Positions 37,955 through 48,963 of a stretch of DNA of 64,000 nt are shown piece after piece. The stretch spans positions 120,558,305-120,622,304 of the forward strand of contig CM056743.1 in assembly GCA_029851415.1 (NCBI GenBank), read 5' to 3'. The first letter of the stretch is position 1. Each line of letters opens with the position of its first letter. Under the pieces are notes generated by a model. That model was not told the origin of the DNA, made no database searches, and was given only the letters and a program-made list of their open reading frames with translations. Source of the stretch: Eretmocerus hayati. Lineage: Eukaryota > Arthropoda > Insecta > Hymenoptera > Aphelinidae. A program made the position numbers and the translations under genes.

Positions 37955-38335
37955 GGCGATGTGGTCAACGTCACCGTGACCATGGACCTTGAAAACACAC
38001 TTTACATAAAAAGTTTGATGATTCAAAGTGAGAGACGAGTTGTCAAATACTTGTTATTGTCCAACTTGTATTCCACAATCCGTCGCTTAGCCCAAATCAC
38101 AAGAAAATCGGAGAAAAGTGGGAACAACTCGGCCGTGGAAATCTCCTAACCTATAATATACGCACATTTTCATTCCCATCCTTCTCCAATACTCTTACAA
38201 TTTAGGCTTAAATATGAGTAGACGAATCTAAATTGGATGATAACAAATATTTGTGCGCTCGTCGTTTAGCCCAAATCGCAACAGAATCGGAGAAAGATAG
38301 GAATGATTTTCAGCTTGCATGGTGACCGCATCGCC
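37955..38335. mobile_element. MITE ending GGCGATG...CATCGCC, ~380 bp
   Basis: Left end GGCGATGTGGTCAACGTCACC and right end GGTGACCGCATCGCC are inverted and flanked by TTGA/TCAA. The inside holds repeated blocks of the type CGTCGNTTAGCCCAAATC.CAA..AATCGGAGAAA (two copies, about 38080 and 38258). It is clearly related to the 49249-49628 element, which shares the terminal GGTGACCGCATCGCC and the GCCCAAATCGCAAGA blocks. Confidence 0.75.
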
Positions 38336-38394
38336 TCAACACCTGGATCTTGATACTTCAATTTTTATCCGACACGGCTGACCTTTCCCTACAC

Positions 38395-38781
38395 TTTTTT
38401 TAGATCGACTGTGCGTAAAACACTGCTTTACGCATGGCAGTACTCGTTCACTTCACGCCCACTCGATCTAAAAACGTATTTTCATTACTATAACCTAAAA
38501 ATGCCACGTTTGAATAGAATTTTTGGGTTCTCGTAATGAAAAAATATATCCGCACTTCGCTTGCAAGCCCATTTTGGGCACTGGAAGACATGTCTGTCTC
38601 GCTTCGCTCGACAGACAAACTGTCCTAGTGCCCAAAATGGGCTACCGCGCTCAGTACGAAAATATACTATTGGATACTCGAGAGTGACGTTTTTTTGCTT
38701 TACTCATGCTACTTCCGATCCTCGGCAGGGCTCGGGCCGAAAACAATCACTCGAAAAGCAAAGCCAAACTTTGCATTCTCG
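38395..38781. repeat. Four consecutive stem-loops upstream of the Hr39 5' UTR exon
   Basis: Hairpin 1 (38395-38476): TTTTTAGATCGA with TCGATCTAAAAA, plus an inner TGCGTAAA/TTTACGCA. Hairpin 2 (about 38480-38548): TTTTCATTAC..AACCTAAAAAT with TTTTTGGGTT..GTAATGAAAA. Hairpin 3 (38567-38644): AGCCCATTTTGGGCACT with AGTGCCCAAAATGGGCT, inner GTCTGTC/GACAGAC around TCGCTTCGC. Hairpin 4 (38678-38781): CTCGAGAGTGACGTTT..GCTTT with AAAGC..AAACTTTGCATTCTCGAG. The third is the most perfect. Confidence 0.7.
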
Positions 38782-38849
38782 AGTCGAAAAATACCTATGC
38801 AGTCTTTGTGCGCTCTTCAGAAAATGAATGAAGTTGATTTTAATTGCAG

Positions 38850-38995
38850 CTCGCAGCATTAGATATAGGAGCTTCACTTATAGACACATCTCCGGTCAGG
38901 ACAAGGCATCGAAGAATAAATCACGAATCCAGAAGTGCTGTTGGTACTGTAGTCGTCTGTAAGAGAAGAGAATATTCATTCAACCAAAGCTGAGA
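38850..38995 (+). other. Hr39: 5' UTR part of the first coding exon of Hr39
   Basis: A good acceptor (TTTTAATTGCAG) ends at 38849, and the first Hr39-like ATG is at 38996, so the exon probably begins at 38850 with 146 nt of leader. One or more untranslated exons must lie upstream and were not firmly identified. Confidence 0.55.
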
Positions 38996-39179
38996 ATGTC
39001 GGAGCAAAGTGGGCCCGGAGGGGGTCACGAACCCGGGCCCGCGTGGTGGCCCAGCGCCCAGCCGTGGAAGCCAACGGGAGCTTCGGGACAGCTTCGAAGT
39101 GTCGCTGATCACCACGGCAAGAACGTTTCAGTCACCACGATCAATGTGCCTCCACCCACGATACTCGACATGCATGACG
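38996..39179 (+). CDS. Hr39: Hr39 coding exon 1
   Basis: Encodes the Gly/Pro-rich N-terminus and the [10 protein letters not shown] segment, comparable to the NVSVT stretch near the start of fly Hr39. Ends in phase 1 at donor GACG|GTGAGA. The base at 39179 joins GA at 43760-43761. Confidence 0.75.
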
Positions 39180-42100
39180 GTGAGAAAATTTGATTGGAAT
39201 CAATCGTAATTTACACTTTCCGCTGTTGTTTTTATCGGGCTTTGTTACGATGGCGCTTGATCAGCGGTCTTATACTTATTTGTCAATTTTGTTCGATAAG
39301 AATTCCAGATAAATGTGGAAGGTTACTTGTGTGTACAAGTTCAGGCTTTGGGCAGAGCTCTTAAACTTAAGATATTGGTTTTGTATCACAAGCGGTGATC
39401 GAAAGAGCAACATCTCATCACGTGAAAACTTTTCTCATTTTGGTAAAACCTGGTCGAGATATTTTCTCTAAATACTCGGTTTGCGAAGAAATGTCTCGGG
39501 AATATCGTTGTGATTTTTATTCCATTAGTGATTTTAACAATATGCATACCGATCATAGTCACTTCTAATCACACGTGTAAAGATTAGGAGCTTGGGAGTA
39601 TTGTACATCGATTTTCCTCCCTTTCTTTCTTGTACATTTTCTGACCGTGTCTTTTTCGCAAGACCCTGCCACATAGTTAGCAACACCCTACCTCCACTTC
39701 CATCATCTCCGACGATGGTGAGAATATCCATAAGTAGTAACAGTCGAACAAGGTCAGACGGATCCTCATAGTATTTTTCACCTGTTGCATTATTCACCCA
39801 CCAGTGTTTTGTGTAATCGAATATTTGATTATAAGATTCTAGATATGTTCTCTATTATATCATCTCTGTATAATCAACAAATAATTTGACCTTTGCCGAA
39901 CATCTGAGTAATGGATCTTGCACAGAGTGTGCCGTTGTGAATGATCAAGAACTTGACGGGTTGGAGTGCGCAACAACAGGTACGCGAGATTGTGAGCACG
40001 GCAGACTCCCGGGCAACTCACACCTGTTGACTCGTCGTGCTGCGTTTCAGCTGCGCCGATTCCTTTGCCCTGCTCATGCGCTTCCAGCACACCGACATTT
40101 AGCTGCTCGATCTCGCAACTTGCTCTTGGGTGTACTTGCGGGTCTCGCCGACCGCGTTCCCTACACATAGCAGGAATGATAGTCGGCCCTAGCAAAATTA
40201 ATTGCGGCATTGTTCTGGTCTGCACAAAAATCCACATGATTTATCGGGACTCAACTTTTTCCGTTCACTCTCATTTATCTCTACCTATTCCACCTCAGTA
40301 TATAGGCTCACGCGGTCACTCCATCGCCTCGCGTATTGGTTGCGTTTCCAGTAGAATTTTTCAATTAACGCCTGGAGTCTAATCTACATTTTGAATGTCT
40401 ATAACTTTTTTGAAACGCTTGATCTATTAGCTTTTGTTCGAGTTGCCTGGAAAATTTTCTGCTGTATTGTTTGGTCTAACCTTTGAGCGTAATTGAATGT
40501 TCAAATTTTGAGTTCCTCGAGCCCTGCTGTACATTGTTCTGACGATAACGCGAGATACAATGTATGATACAAATTATTCGCCCGCGCTCTCCTTCTTCCG
40601 CAATATTGAACTTATCCTTTGTGCTCGAGCTCTCCGTTCTTGCCTTTCTTCGCACGTCGGTCTTGTGTAAAAAGTGCCTCACCGCCAAGGCTTCCATAAG
40701 ACTATATAACTCTTGTTTTCAATTTTGCATTCCTCGTTTCTCCTGCTACACTGCTTACGAGAATACATTTGGGAGGGAATGCATTTTGAAGTATACTTTA
40801 TATCTTCATGGGGCATTTGAGGGGTATAAACAATTGGCAAAGACTATTTTTGCATCAATCTTTATTAGAATAAGATATAAAAAGTATAAAACAGTCTTAC
40901 AAAGTCCAAAATTTTATAAAAAGTCATATTGTACCGCCACAATCGTTGCATAGCCAAACTCGATGGTCATCGCACATGGGGCGAAGGCAAGACGGGCATT
41001 TCATCTTACTTTTTCGATCCCCCACTCTTGGGCATAGCATACAGCGCTTTTTTTTATCAAATTCAGGCCTCACATCTTCACGAAGAGCCTGAGGTTCAAC
41101 GTGTTTCTTCAAAATTGACCCAATGCCTGCCTTCAGATATGATTGAAGTGAGGGGACCTCATAACGCTTTTCCAGTAAGGGCGTTATCAAGTGCAGAACA
41201 AGTCCATCTAAGCACTTTTTCATTGGCAATCTAGAATTGATCCCACGACCTACTCTTCTGAATCAGATGCTTGAGCATCGACATACTCCTCATCTTCGTC
41301 TTCTTCACGTAGGATCTCCGCGATATTTCGCCTTCGTAGGTTGTACGCCATCTGCAAGCAATATTCGCAGTGTGCAGGAAAAGAACTTCAAAATCATTTA
41401 TTTACCGGTGGACAAGTTGTACTTACGCTCTGAAGCGGCCAAAAAACGCGAAAATGAGAAAATCACTGCACACGGAAAAATACAGAAAGGTCACGTTCCA
41501 CCCACCTGGGGTCCGTTGGACCCCACGGCTACTACGCACTTGCTTTGTCGACTGCTCACAGCACAGTGATGTGTCGCCGGGCCTCCAAACCGACGCGGCT
41601 GTATAGTAACACATCCGAACTGACGAGAGATGGCCCCACAAGTGCGATTTTCGAACTTTTAACGGGCTGAATTACCCGTCAAAGTTGGCCTGGGGTCCAG
41701 TGGACCCCCAGTGGGGGCAACGGGTTAATATACGCATGAGTTTTTACAATAAACATATGGGGATTATTTTGGACTGACAAGGGGAGGTCCAGGGAATCAT
41801 CTCATGTTTCGGTGCAAAATGAAGGTATCTTAGAAGGTTTGATCCCATGGACCTTCTACTCTGAGATACAGTTATGGAGATTAGCATTGCCAACATAGGC
41901 CCATGTTGAAAAATCGTGTGTATATAGATATAGTAACAATGCTAACTTCCATAGCTGTATCTCGGGATAGGAGGCCTATAATGGGATCAAACCCTTGGAG
42001 GTACCTCCATCCCCCACCAAAACAAGGTGATTCCCAGAGTTTCATAAGGATCCGTGTTTTGCAAGGTTGGACCTCCCTTTGTGAGCCGCGATGCGGACAT

Positions 42101-45100
42101 GCTTTCTTTTCGAGCCATGCGTAAAATTGCTCGTAGTTAAGTGTGTAATGTGTATAATAACTTCTCAGACTTCCTTGTCTTTTCAAAGCTTGCACAGTTT
42201 GGTTGTTCCAAAAAAATTGATATGGGTACCCTCTAGCCATCTTTTGCGCACAAGATGATGATTGGCTGATTAAAACTTGCTAATCTTGCTCTGATTCTCG
42301 AAAAAATTTCGATCAAATTACTTCAAGCGAGTAGTCGGGAACCTATTCTCAAATTTATACTACGTGTTGAAGCTTCCTTTTCCCCGTGATCAAGCGGTTA
42401 TATTGTAATATTTGAGTTGCAACCATAAAACTTCTGTCCTCAGTTATATATAAGTGAGATCAAGTCCAGGATCACATTCCCTCAAAAGCAGTGGTTGTAC
42501 TTCATTCTTAATATTAATCATCCATTACTTATTGTTTACGAAATCGTTGATCAATACCAAAAAGTTTCACCAGAATTAGAATCAGTACGCGAGTAAAGCG
42601 CTAAACGAATAAGTGCTATACGAATTGACAGGATTATTATCTATAATAAGTGCTAAACGAATTGACAGGATTGATAGTTTTTGAGAGAATCTCCTTGCCC
42701 CTACACATCAAAGGTACATGAATGATTTGGCATGGAACTGAAAGAGACGTGAAAGTATAAGTCTAAAGCTTTACAGTCCGTTTGTGAACGTCCCGTTACG
42801 TTTCCCCTAGCCCGAGCTATGGCGTTACTACTGGGGAAAGTATTTCCGCCAAAAATAGCACCCTTCTCGAAAAATAACAGAAAATTCACTTGCTGGGGCG
42901 GTTTTTGAAAGATTTTTCATTCTCTTGACTAAAATATCAAAGAGTGATACTGGAAACAAAGATTATATTTCCCTAAAATGCATTTCTCCGACTTTCTTGA
43001 GTAAGGTACTACTTTTCATGGAAAAACTCTCTTCAGAGAAAATGCCATAGCTCGGACTGGGAGTTACAAAGGAGGACATCCATAAACGGATTTTGAAGCT
43101 ATAGACTTGTACTCTTACGTCTTTTCAGGGTCCCATGCCAAATCACTAAGGTACCTTTAATGTGCAGGGCCGGGAGATTCTCTCAGAAATACCATCAAAG
43201 TTGACATTTTCTCAAGTTGGGATTGGAAATAGCCGGATTCGTGCAGATAAAAATGAGATGAACCATCTTGAAGTACCTGAAAACCCCTTCAAATTCAGCC
43301 CCGATAAAGTCCTTTTCGGTCGATGAGAGCCTAATAATTCAATCTACAGAATTGGAATAAAAAAAAATTTTAGGTGTCCCAAAAACTTTCGACCGGCAGT
43401 GTTCACGCGAAAAGTTTTAACCACGCCTTTCCACGCTCATTAACATTGGAGCTAGAAATTGTGACGAGTACACAGTAATAAACACAACGGCACGTATTTT
43501 CAGGATCCTGCTAGAGATCGAAGACCATAACGAGCTGGTCTGCTAAACAGTTTTCTATGAACGATTGAGATTCCATGGCCATAATAGCATAGAGCGGCTC
43601 GAGATTTTAATTTATAGTGGAAATTCCAAGATTCATTAACTGGTAACGCCGTCAACTAGTTATACCTTTCAAAATCGAAACCCTACGCAATCCTCACTCA
43701 CTCAACGATAATATGACAAATTCGGAGCGTACATTATTTTATTACACTTTTTTTTACAGGAAAGAGCGTGTGCAAGTACATGGGTGGTCAGAATGGCGTG
43801 ACGGTATCGGTAGTATCGGCCCCGTCCATCTCGTCGTCCTCATCGTCGTCGTCGCTCTCAGCGACTGTACAGGCGGCGGCTGCAGACTCCAACTCACTGC
43901 TGGGCGACGAGCCCGACGGCGACAGTGACGGCGAGGTCAGCAGAATAGACTTCCGTGGAGTGAATCTGCGTACCAAGAAAAAAAGAGATGGTATCGATTC
44001 GGGTAGCGAAAATGCCTGCGGATCGTCCGAACAGGCACATCAGCAGCCCGAGAGGCCCATGTCTTGGGAGGGCGAGCTGTCCGATCAGGAGATGTCCTCC
44101 AACACCATCACCGCACAGGTCAGCATAGCTTACCTGCGTATCCTGGTGCCTATTGTAGTCCCGAAGGAAAAGTTGATCTACTTCAATTTTAAGCAATCTC
44201 TTTTGTATAGAATATCGACCATCTTGTCAGATTTCGACAAAGACTTTGTTCAATTTGAATCTGTCCCTTCTTTGACTGATCAAAAATATTGATGTGTCAT
44301 ACATGGTTTATATTATATGCCTTTGTATTTTGATGGATAATCGACTCTCGCCGTTGCATATTCATTTTTACTGAAATTATAATGTCAAAATTGCACGGTT
44401 TTCTGTGGCACTGGCACCTTTCTACAACTTTTGGATACACTCGTGTTAGTGATTTGTATAGCTGCAAATCGATCTCGCCGGTTTTCATCAAATTAAATTC
44501 TACACAAAGTGACTGTCACAGATGGTAATTTTTTTTTCAAATTATACCAATATAAGTTGATCAAAATGACATGTATACCACTGTACAGGATCACGAAGAA
44601 TCGTCGATGGAGGGTATGCAAGTTTGCAGCTCGAGCCCAGGTCCTCAGGATTTAAAATTTCCCATAAAGCCCGAGCCAGATTTTCGCTCGAGTCCGAGTT
44701 TGCACCAGCAGCAACAATTGAATGAGACGGTCGTTGCTGTGTCTCACGCGCAACAGCAGCAAATTCATCATCAGCAACATCAACAGCAACACCAGCAGCA
44801 GCAAGCGGGTATTGAGCAGAATCAGCAAAGCGAATTGCCACTCCTCGTCGACAAACTTCTCGGCGGATGCAACAGTTCTACTCCTAGCCACAGCCCCGTC
44901 CTTATGTCGCGGCATCACCTTACAAAACATAGCCACACTAGATCTCAAGTGAGTTTACTCTTTCCCTTCAGTGCATAGTTTAATCATCACAATATAATCA
45001 ATTGTCGTCAATTCCCTTTCAATTGGCTCAAGATTTGACAAGAATTTTTCCATGATTAGACACGTGTGTCTGTGATTAGAAAAACTTAGAAAAGTGCGCA

Positions 45101-48100
45101 TATTTAATGCACAGTATCCCACATTAGTGTGATGAGAAAGATTTATACGATTATGGTTGTCAGATCAGCTTGATAGAGTAATTTGGCCGCTCTGATCTGT
45201 TCTTAGCGAACGATTGATCAGAGTTACAGCCTGCCCAAAACAGACTAGCTCGCCCCGATACTTGAGTAGCTCGTTCGCAATTTTCTTGAAAATATTCGAG
45301 GGATATTATCTCGTAAAAAATTTGAGCCATTCAACTTCATTGGTATAGATACGAGTCTTATGAAACATTCCCATTCGGAAAAACTGCGTTTAAGCAAATG
45401 GGTGTGAAACCGTCTGATTCGGTCTTGGTCAAGCTCGACCAAACGCTCATCAATGTTATTGAGTTACTAGTGCAAAGTTGATCGGACCAAAATTTAAGGA
45501 GCATTAGTGAGCTTCAGCGCTGTGATTATATCAACGCAATTTTCTAATACCCACTTTTCGTAGTTTCAAAACAATTTAATGAGAACGGCACATCGGATTA
45601 TGCGTAATATGTAAACATACAATGTTCACCACCTCATTAATTTGATAACTCTAAACGATTCTCCAACCCTGTTTGAAAATATTTGAATAATAAGTAAAGT
45701 TTGAAAATCTTAGTTTTGGTCTATGATAAAACACAATAATCTCATCTGGAGCCAACTCATTGGAAAAATTTGATTTCAGGTGCCTTCGCCGGATTCAGCG
45801 ATCCATTCGGCATACAGTGTGTTCAGCTCACCTACGCAATCGCCTCACGCAGCTCGTCACTCGGCCCTTGGTCCAGGCTCCCCAGTGCCCTCAGGCTCGG
45901 CAAGTCTCTCGCTCTCAAGGCACAGCTTCAACAACTCAAGCTCCTCGTTGTCGCTCTCTCTTGCCTCGCATTCGCTCTCGCGAAACAATTCGGATGCCTC
46001 GAGCAGCTGCTACAGTTACGGATCGATCAGTCCTCCCACGCATTCGCCAGTTGCTCAACAGCGGCACATACATCATCCACATCATCTTCAGCATCTACAG
46101 CAACAACATTTTGGCGGTCCTGGTGCGAGTCAACAGCAGCAACTGGACATTGGTGGAGTCGAGCAACATTTGATAGTTGATGGGGACCAGGATGACCTGT
46201 GCAGAATACCTTCCGCGCCGTCGTCGGGCATATCCACAAGACAGCAACTTATCAACAGTCCTTGTCCCATTTGCGGTGACAAGATTAGCGGCTTCCACTA
46301 TGGCATATTTTCTTGCGAGTCGTGCAAGGTGAGAAAAGTTCTCGAGAACACCACCTGGTTCCCCGTAATGAAACTCTAGCCAGGAGGGTGTTTCAAATCC
46401 GGGCCACGGATTTGTCTGAAACTTCGGAATTAGTCTCCTTTCAGCATCAAAAGACGAAACCCAAAATCATAGACCCTAACGCTCAAACGTTCCCGAGCTA
46501 CAGCCATCGACATTAGCATTGTAGGTACATATACCTACATGGATGACTTTTTAACATGGGCCTACATGGGCAGTGCTAATCTCCTTGGCTTTAGCTCGGA
46601 GACGCTTGAGCGTAAAGGTCTATAATTGTGGGTCTCATCTTTTGGTTCTAGAAGGAGACTATTCCAGAGTTTCAGCCGAATCCGTGATCCGGATCTGAAA
46701 CACTTTCTTGGTAAATCGTTTGTGTCTTTCCTTGCTTCTAATTCCAATAAAGACGAATTCGCCAATTTATTTCAGTATTCGCGATGAAATAAGCAAGACT
46801 TTAGCGATTATCCAGAGTTATTCCTATATCTCAATACTCAAAATTAGCGAAAAATTCGTCATCCTGTTAACAAGAATGCCTCTTCAGATTGCTCGAAAAA
46901 TATGAAAATCCTTGCGCATCGAAGCTACGAGACTCAGATTTATTCTTTCTATCCCATTTATCAGGGTTTCTTCAAGAGGACGGTACAGAACCGCAAAAAC
47001 TACGTGTGCTTGAGAGAAGCCGGCTGTCCCGTGACCGTGGCCACCCGCAAAAAGTGTCCAGCGTGTAGGTTCGACAAGTGCCTCAACATGGGTATGAAAC
47101 TCGAAGCGATTCGAGAGGACCGCACTCGAGGTGGCCGTAGTACTTATCAGTGTACCTACACACTGCCTGCCAATCTCATGGGAGGCGGTGGTGGAAGCGG
47201 GGGTCTGACTCCTGAAAAGATGGGTCACCATCACCATCACCACCATCATCATCACCAGGGGCCAGGTAGCCCCGCGCCACCCGGATCCCACAACGGCGAG
47301 CATCACCACTCTGCAAAGCATCACTCGCACAAGATGCAGTTGGTGCCTCAGCTGCTGCAAGACATCATGGATGTGGAGCATCTTTGGCACTACAATGACA
47401 ACGACAGAATGGGACCTTCCAGTCAGGCCATAGACTCGCTCAATCTTGCTCAGGTATGAATAATTCTCTTCTTTTCAAGCTCTACCTTGTAAAATTGATT
47501 TCTCCATGTGGTCTATCGGAACTTGGAGATTTAGTCTCAGCTACTTTGCTACAGATCTATCCATTCTGTACAAGCAAGCAAGGAGCTCTTCGTGTGAATC
47601 AATTTTAAGTTTTCCTCGCCTCTGCTCTAGGGTACCTCAAAGAAGTAAACAAACCAGAGTATCATTTCAGGCAAATTAGCTCCGTGCAAGCTTTTGGCGT
47701 CAATCGATGGCTCAACTTTTCTCTTTTATTCTAGTCGTCGCCAAGTTCTGTGATGGATAGCAGCCCGAGTGGCAACAACGGCGGCGGCGAATCTCCCAAC
47801 CGTAGCGCAGACGCCCAGAATGGCAACGGTAGGCCAGAACTCAGCACAACTCCAGGACCATCGCTCGACGTGCAGATAGACTCGCCACCGCCACCCCCCA
47901 TACCCACCTCGGCACCTCCTAGCATAGATAACAACAACAGTAACACTGGAAGTGGTACCGTAAGCAGCGCTAGCCCATCCGCACCAAGTGTCAACAGCAG
48001 CAATGGAAATGGAACCACGAGTGGCACTAACAGTAGTAGTAGTGCCAGTCAGCACCCTGACTTTCTGTCGAACCTGTGCAACATAGCCGATCACCGATTG

Positions 48101-48963
48101 TACAAGATTGTCAAGTGGTGCAAGAGTCTACCCCTGTTCAAGAACATATCAATCGACGATCAGATCTGCCTACTGATCAACTCGTGGTGTGAGCTGCTGC
48201 TGTTCTCATGCTGTTTCAGGAGCATGAGTACACCTGGCGAGATTCGCGTCTCTCTGGGCAAAAGCATCACCCTTGAACAAGCTCGGCAACTTGGACTGGC
48301 CACGTGTATTGAACGCATGCTTGCCTTCACCAATAATTTAAGGCGACTCAGGGTCGATCAGTATGAATACGTTGCCATGAAGGTAAGATATCTCATCACC
48401 ATTGCACCCTTCTGTGATTCATTCGTGTCCTTTTATTTTTTGTGTTTTAAATGTTACCATTGAATTGCAGAAATTTGACTTTCTTGGGATACCTATGACG
48501 ATGCTCGCAAAGTGCTGATCATAAATAAACTATTTGACGAGCTTTTTAATTTTCATAATCGATAGCTGTACAAGAAAATCCATGGTCTCTCATGCATCAA
48601 CATCCAAAGATTATCATTAATGATTGAGCCCCAATTCTTTCGTAGGCACAAAATCTTTTCAGAGAATGCACTCATTAAATTAATTTCAATCAATAGGTGA
48701 TAGTGCTCCTCACCTCGGACACAAGCGAACTGAAAGAGCCAGAAAAAGTGCGAGCATCACAGGAGAAGGCTCTTCAGGCATTGCAGCAGTACACGATAGC
48801 CAGGTATCCGGAGATGCCGGCCAAGTTTGGCGAGCTGCTGCTTAGGATACCTGATCTGCAGCGCACTTGTCAAGTGGGCAAAGAGCTACTGAGTGCCAAA
48901 CGGGCCGAGGGCGAAGGATGCTCTTTCAACTTACTCATGGAATTACTGCGAGGTGACCACTGA
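38996..48963 (+). CDS. Hr39: Hr39 (NR5B-type nuclear hormone receptor), seven coding exons
   Basis: Sequence-specific transcription factor of the FTZ-F1/SF-1 family, acting in the nucleus. Coding exons: 38996-39179, 43760-44118, 44589-44948, 45780-46328, 46965-47453, 47735-48382, 48697-48963; all junctions keep frame, giving about 951 codons (the fly protein, as recalled, is ~800). In order: a variable N-terminal region with the conserved [11 protein letters not shown] and PSPDSAIHS motifs; a two-zinc-finger DNA-binding domain split by an intron after P-box CESCK; the FTZ-F1 box extension ([16 protein letters not shown]); a His/Gly/Ser-rich hinge; a ligand-binding domain with [16 protein letters not shown]; and an AF-2 helix ending [12 protein letters not shown]. 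Conservation of the receptor core separates it from ftz-f1 itself ([16 protein letters not shown]). Hr39 is known in insects as a hormone-linked developmental regulator; that role is by family. Start at 38996 is chosen because the frame joins exon 2 in phase and carries the KNVSVT-like motif of fly Hr39. Confidence 0.93.
40927..41351 (-). pseudogene. Internally deleted piggyBac-type transposase remnant
   Basis: On the minus strand a short N-terminal piece (41351-41250, [17 protein letters not shown] then an acidic stretch, closing at a TAG) is followed immediately, in another frame, by a C-terminal piece (about 41229-40927) ending in a cysteine-rich domain (CMLC..CPSC..MCDDH..CNDC). That Cys-rich tail is typical of piggyBac-family transposases (DDE_Tnp_1_7). 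The whole catalytic DDE core is missing, so this is an internal deletion derivative inside Hr39 intron 1, on the opposite strand. Neighbouring terminal sequence is described separately. The other end of the element was not located. Confidence 0.7.
41500..41729. repeat. piggyBac-like terminal region with TTAA
   Basis: CAACGGGTTAATA at 41719-41731 gives an element end (…GGGGGCAACGGG) abutting TTAA at 41726-41729. Two palindromes of the form GGGGTCC(A/G)(G/T)TGGACCCC lie subterminally (about 41511-41527 and 41693-41709). TTAA is the piggyBac insertion site, and this supports the assignment of the adjacent transposase remnant. Confidence 0.55.
41777..42082. mobile_element. Foldback MITE (ACAAGGGGAGGTCCA family), copy 2
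   Basis: Close relative of 12844-13167. The left end is ACAAGGGGAGGTCC and the right end GGTTGGACCTCCCTTTGT. Both share GGTTTGATCCCATGGACCTT, TGGAGATTAGCATT and CCTCCATCCCCC with copy 1. The left arm has lost ~50 bp relative to the right arm. Lies in Hr39 intron 1. Confidence 0.85.
42590..42675. repeat. Short tandem repeat of AAGTGCTAAACGAATTGACAGG
   Basis: Two full units and a partial one: AAGTGCTATACGAATTGACAGG at about 42611, AAGTGCTAAACGAATTGACAGG at about 42648, with GCGCTAAACGAATAAG just before. It sits at the left border of the next element. Confidence 0.6.
42675..43400. mobile_element. Left-truncated Tc1/mariner-like foldback element
   Basis: The right end reads AACTTTCGACCGGCAGTG, as in the 8936-9859 element. 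The interior has mirrored GAACGTCCCGTTACG..CCCGAGCTATGGCG and GCCATAGCTCGGACTGGG..AAACGGATTTTGAAGC. The left arm begins within the arm (at GAGAGAATCTCC), so the left terminus is missing. Lies in Hr39 intron 1. Confidence 0.75.
43760..44118 (+). CDS. Hr39: Hr39 coding exon 2
   Basis: Acceptor TTTTTTTTACAG, donor CACAG|GTCAGC. Contains a Ser run, an acidic DGDSDGE stretch and the conserved [11 protein letters not shown] motif. Ends in phase 0. Confidence 0.88.
44589..44948 (+). CDS. Hr39: Hr39 coding exon 3 (Gln/His-rich)
   Basis: Acceptor CACTGTACAG, donor CAA|GTGAGT, phase 0 at both ends. Includes [11 protein letters not shown], a sumoylation-like IKPE site in the position of the fly INLKFEPPL-type segment, then a Gln/His repeat. 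Confidence 0.85.
45780..46328 (+). CDS. Hr39: Hr39 coding exon 4 (first zinc finger)
   Basis: Starts [13 protein letters not shown] and passes [16 protein letters not shown], both conserved in fly Hr39. Ends in the first C4 finger and P-box CESCK at donor AAG|GTGAGA. The intron position after the P-box lysine is typical of FTZ-F1-family receptors. Confidence 0.92.
46380..46711. mobile_element. Foldback MITE in the Hr39 intron between the zinc fingers
   Basis: The left end CCAGGAGGGTGTTTCAAATCC is complementary to GGATCTGAAACACTTTCTTGG at the right. The arms share CTCAAACGTTCCCGAGCTA / TAGCTCGGAGACGCTTGAG and a central mirrored GCATTGTAGG / CAGTGCTAAT region with GATTAGCA-type motifs, like the 12844 and 41777 elements. 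It begins about 50 bp after the exon 4 donor. Confidence 0.8.
46965..47453 (+). CDS. Hr39: Hr39 coding exon 5 (second zinc finger, FTZ-F1 box)
   Basis: Begins [15 protein letters not shown] right after the P-box. It holds the second C4 finger ([14 protein letters not shown]) and the [16 protein letters not shown] extension. A run of 10 His lies in the hinge. Then [12 protein letters not shown] leads toward the ligand-binding domain. Confidence 0.92.
47735..48382 (+). CDS. Hr39: Hr39 coding exon 6 (hinge and first part of LBD)
   Basis: A Ser/Asn/Gly-rich hinge is followed by the ligand-binding domain from [20 protein letters not shown] to [11 protein letters not shown]. Contains the [19 protein letters not shown] signature helices. 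Donor AAG|GTAAGA, phase 0. Confidence 0.92.
48697..48963 (+). CDS. Hr39: Hr39 coding exon 7 (LBD end, AF-2, stop)
   Basis: Begins [15 protein letters not shown] and ends with the AF-2 coactivator helix [12 protein letters not shown] followed by TGA at 48961-48963. The length and end match the fly Hr39 C-terminus in form. Confidence 0.92.
   Translation: MIVLLTSDTSELKEPEKVRASQEKALQALQQYTIARYPEMPAKFGELLLRIPDLQRTCQVGKELLSAKRAEGEGCSFNLLMELLRGDH

Noticed and set aside
39860..40237. Overlapping open frames on both strands in Hr39 intron 1
   Set aside because: No family recognised on either strand; GC-rich intron DNA.
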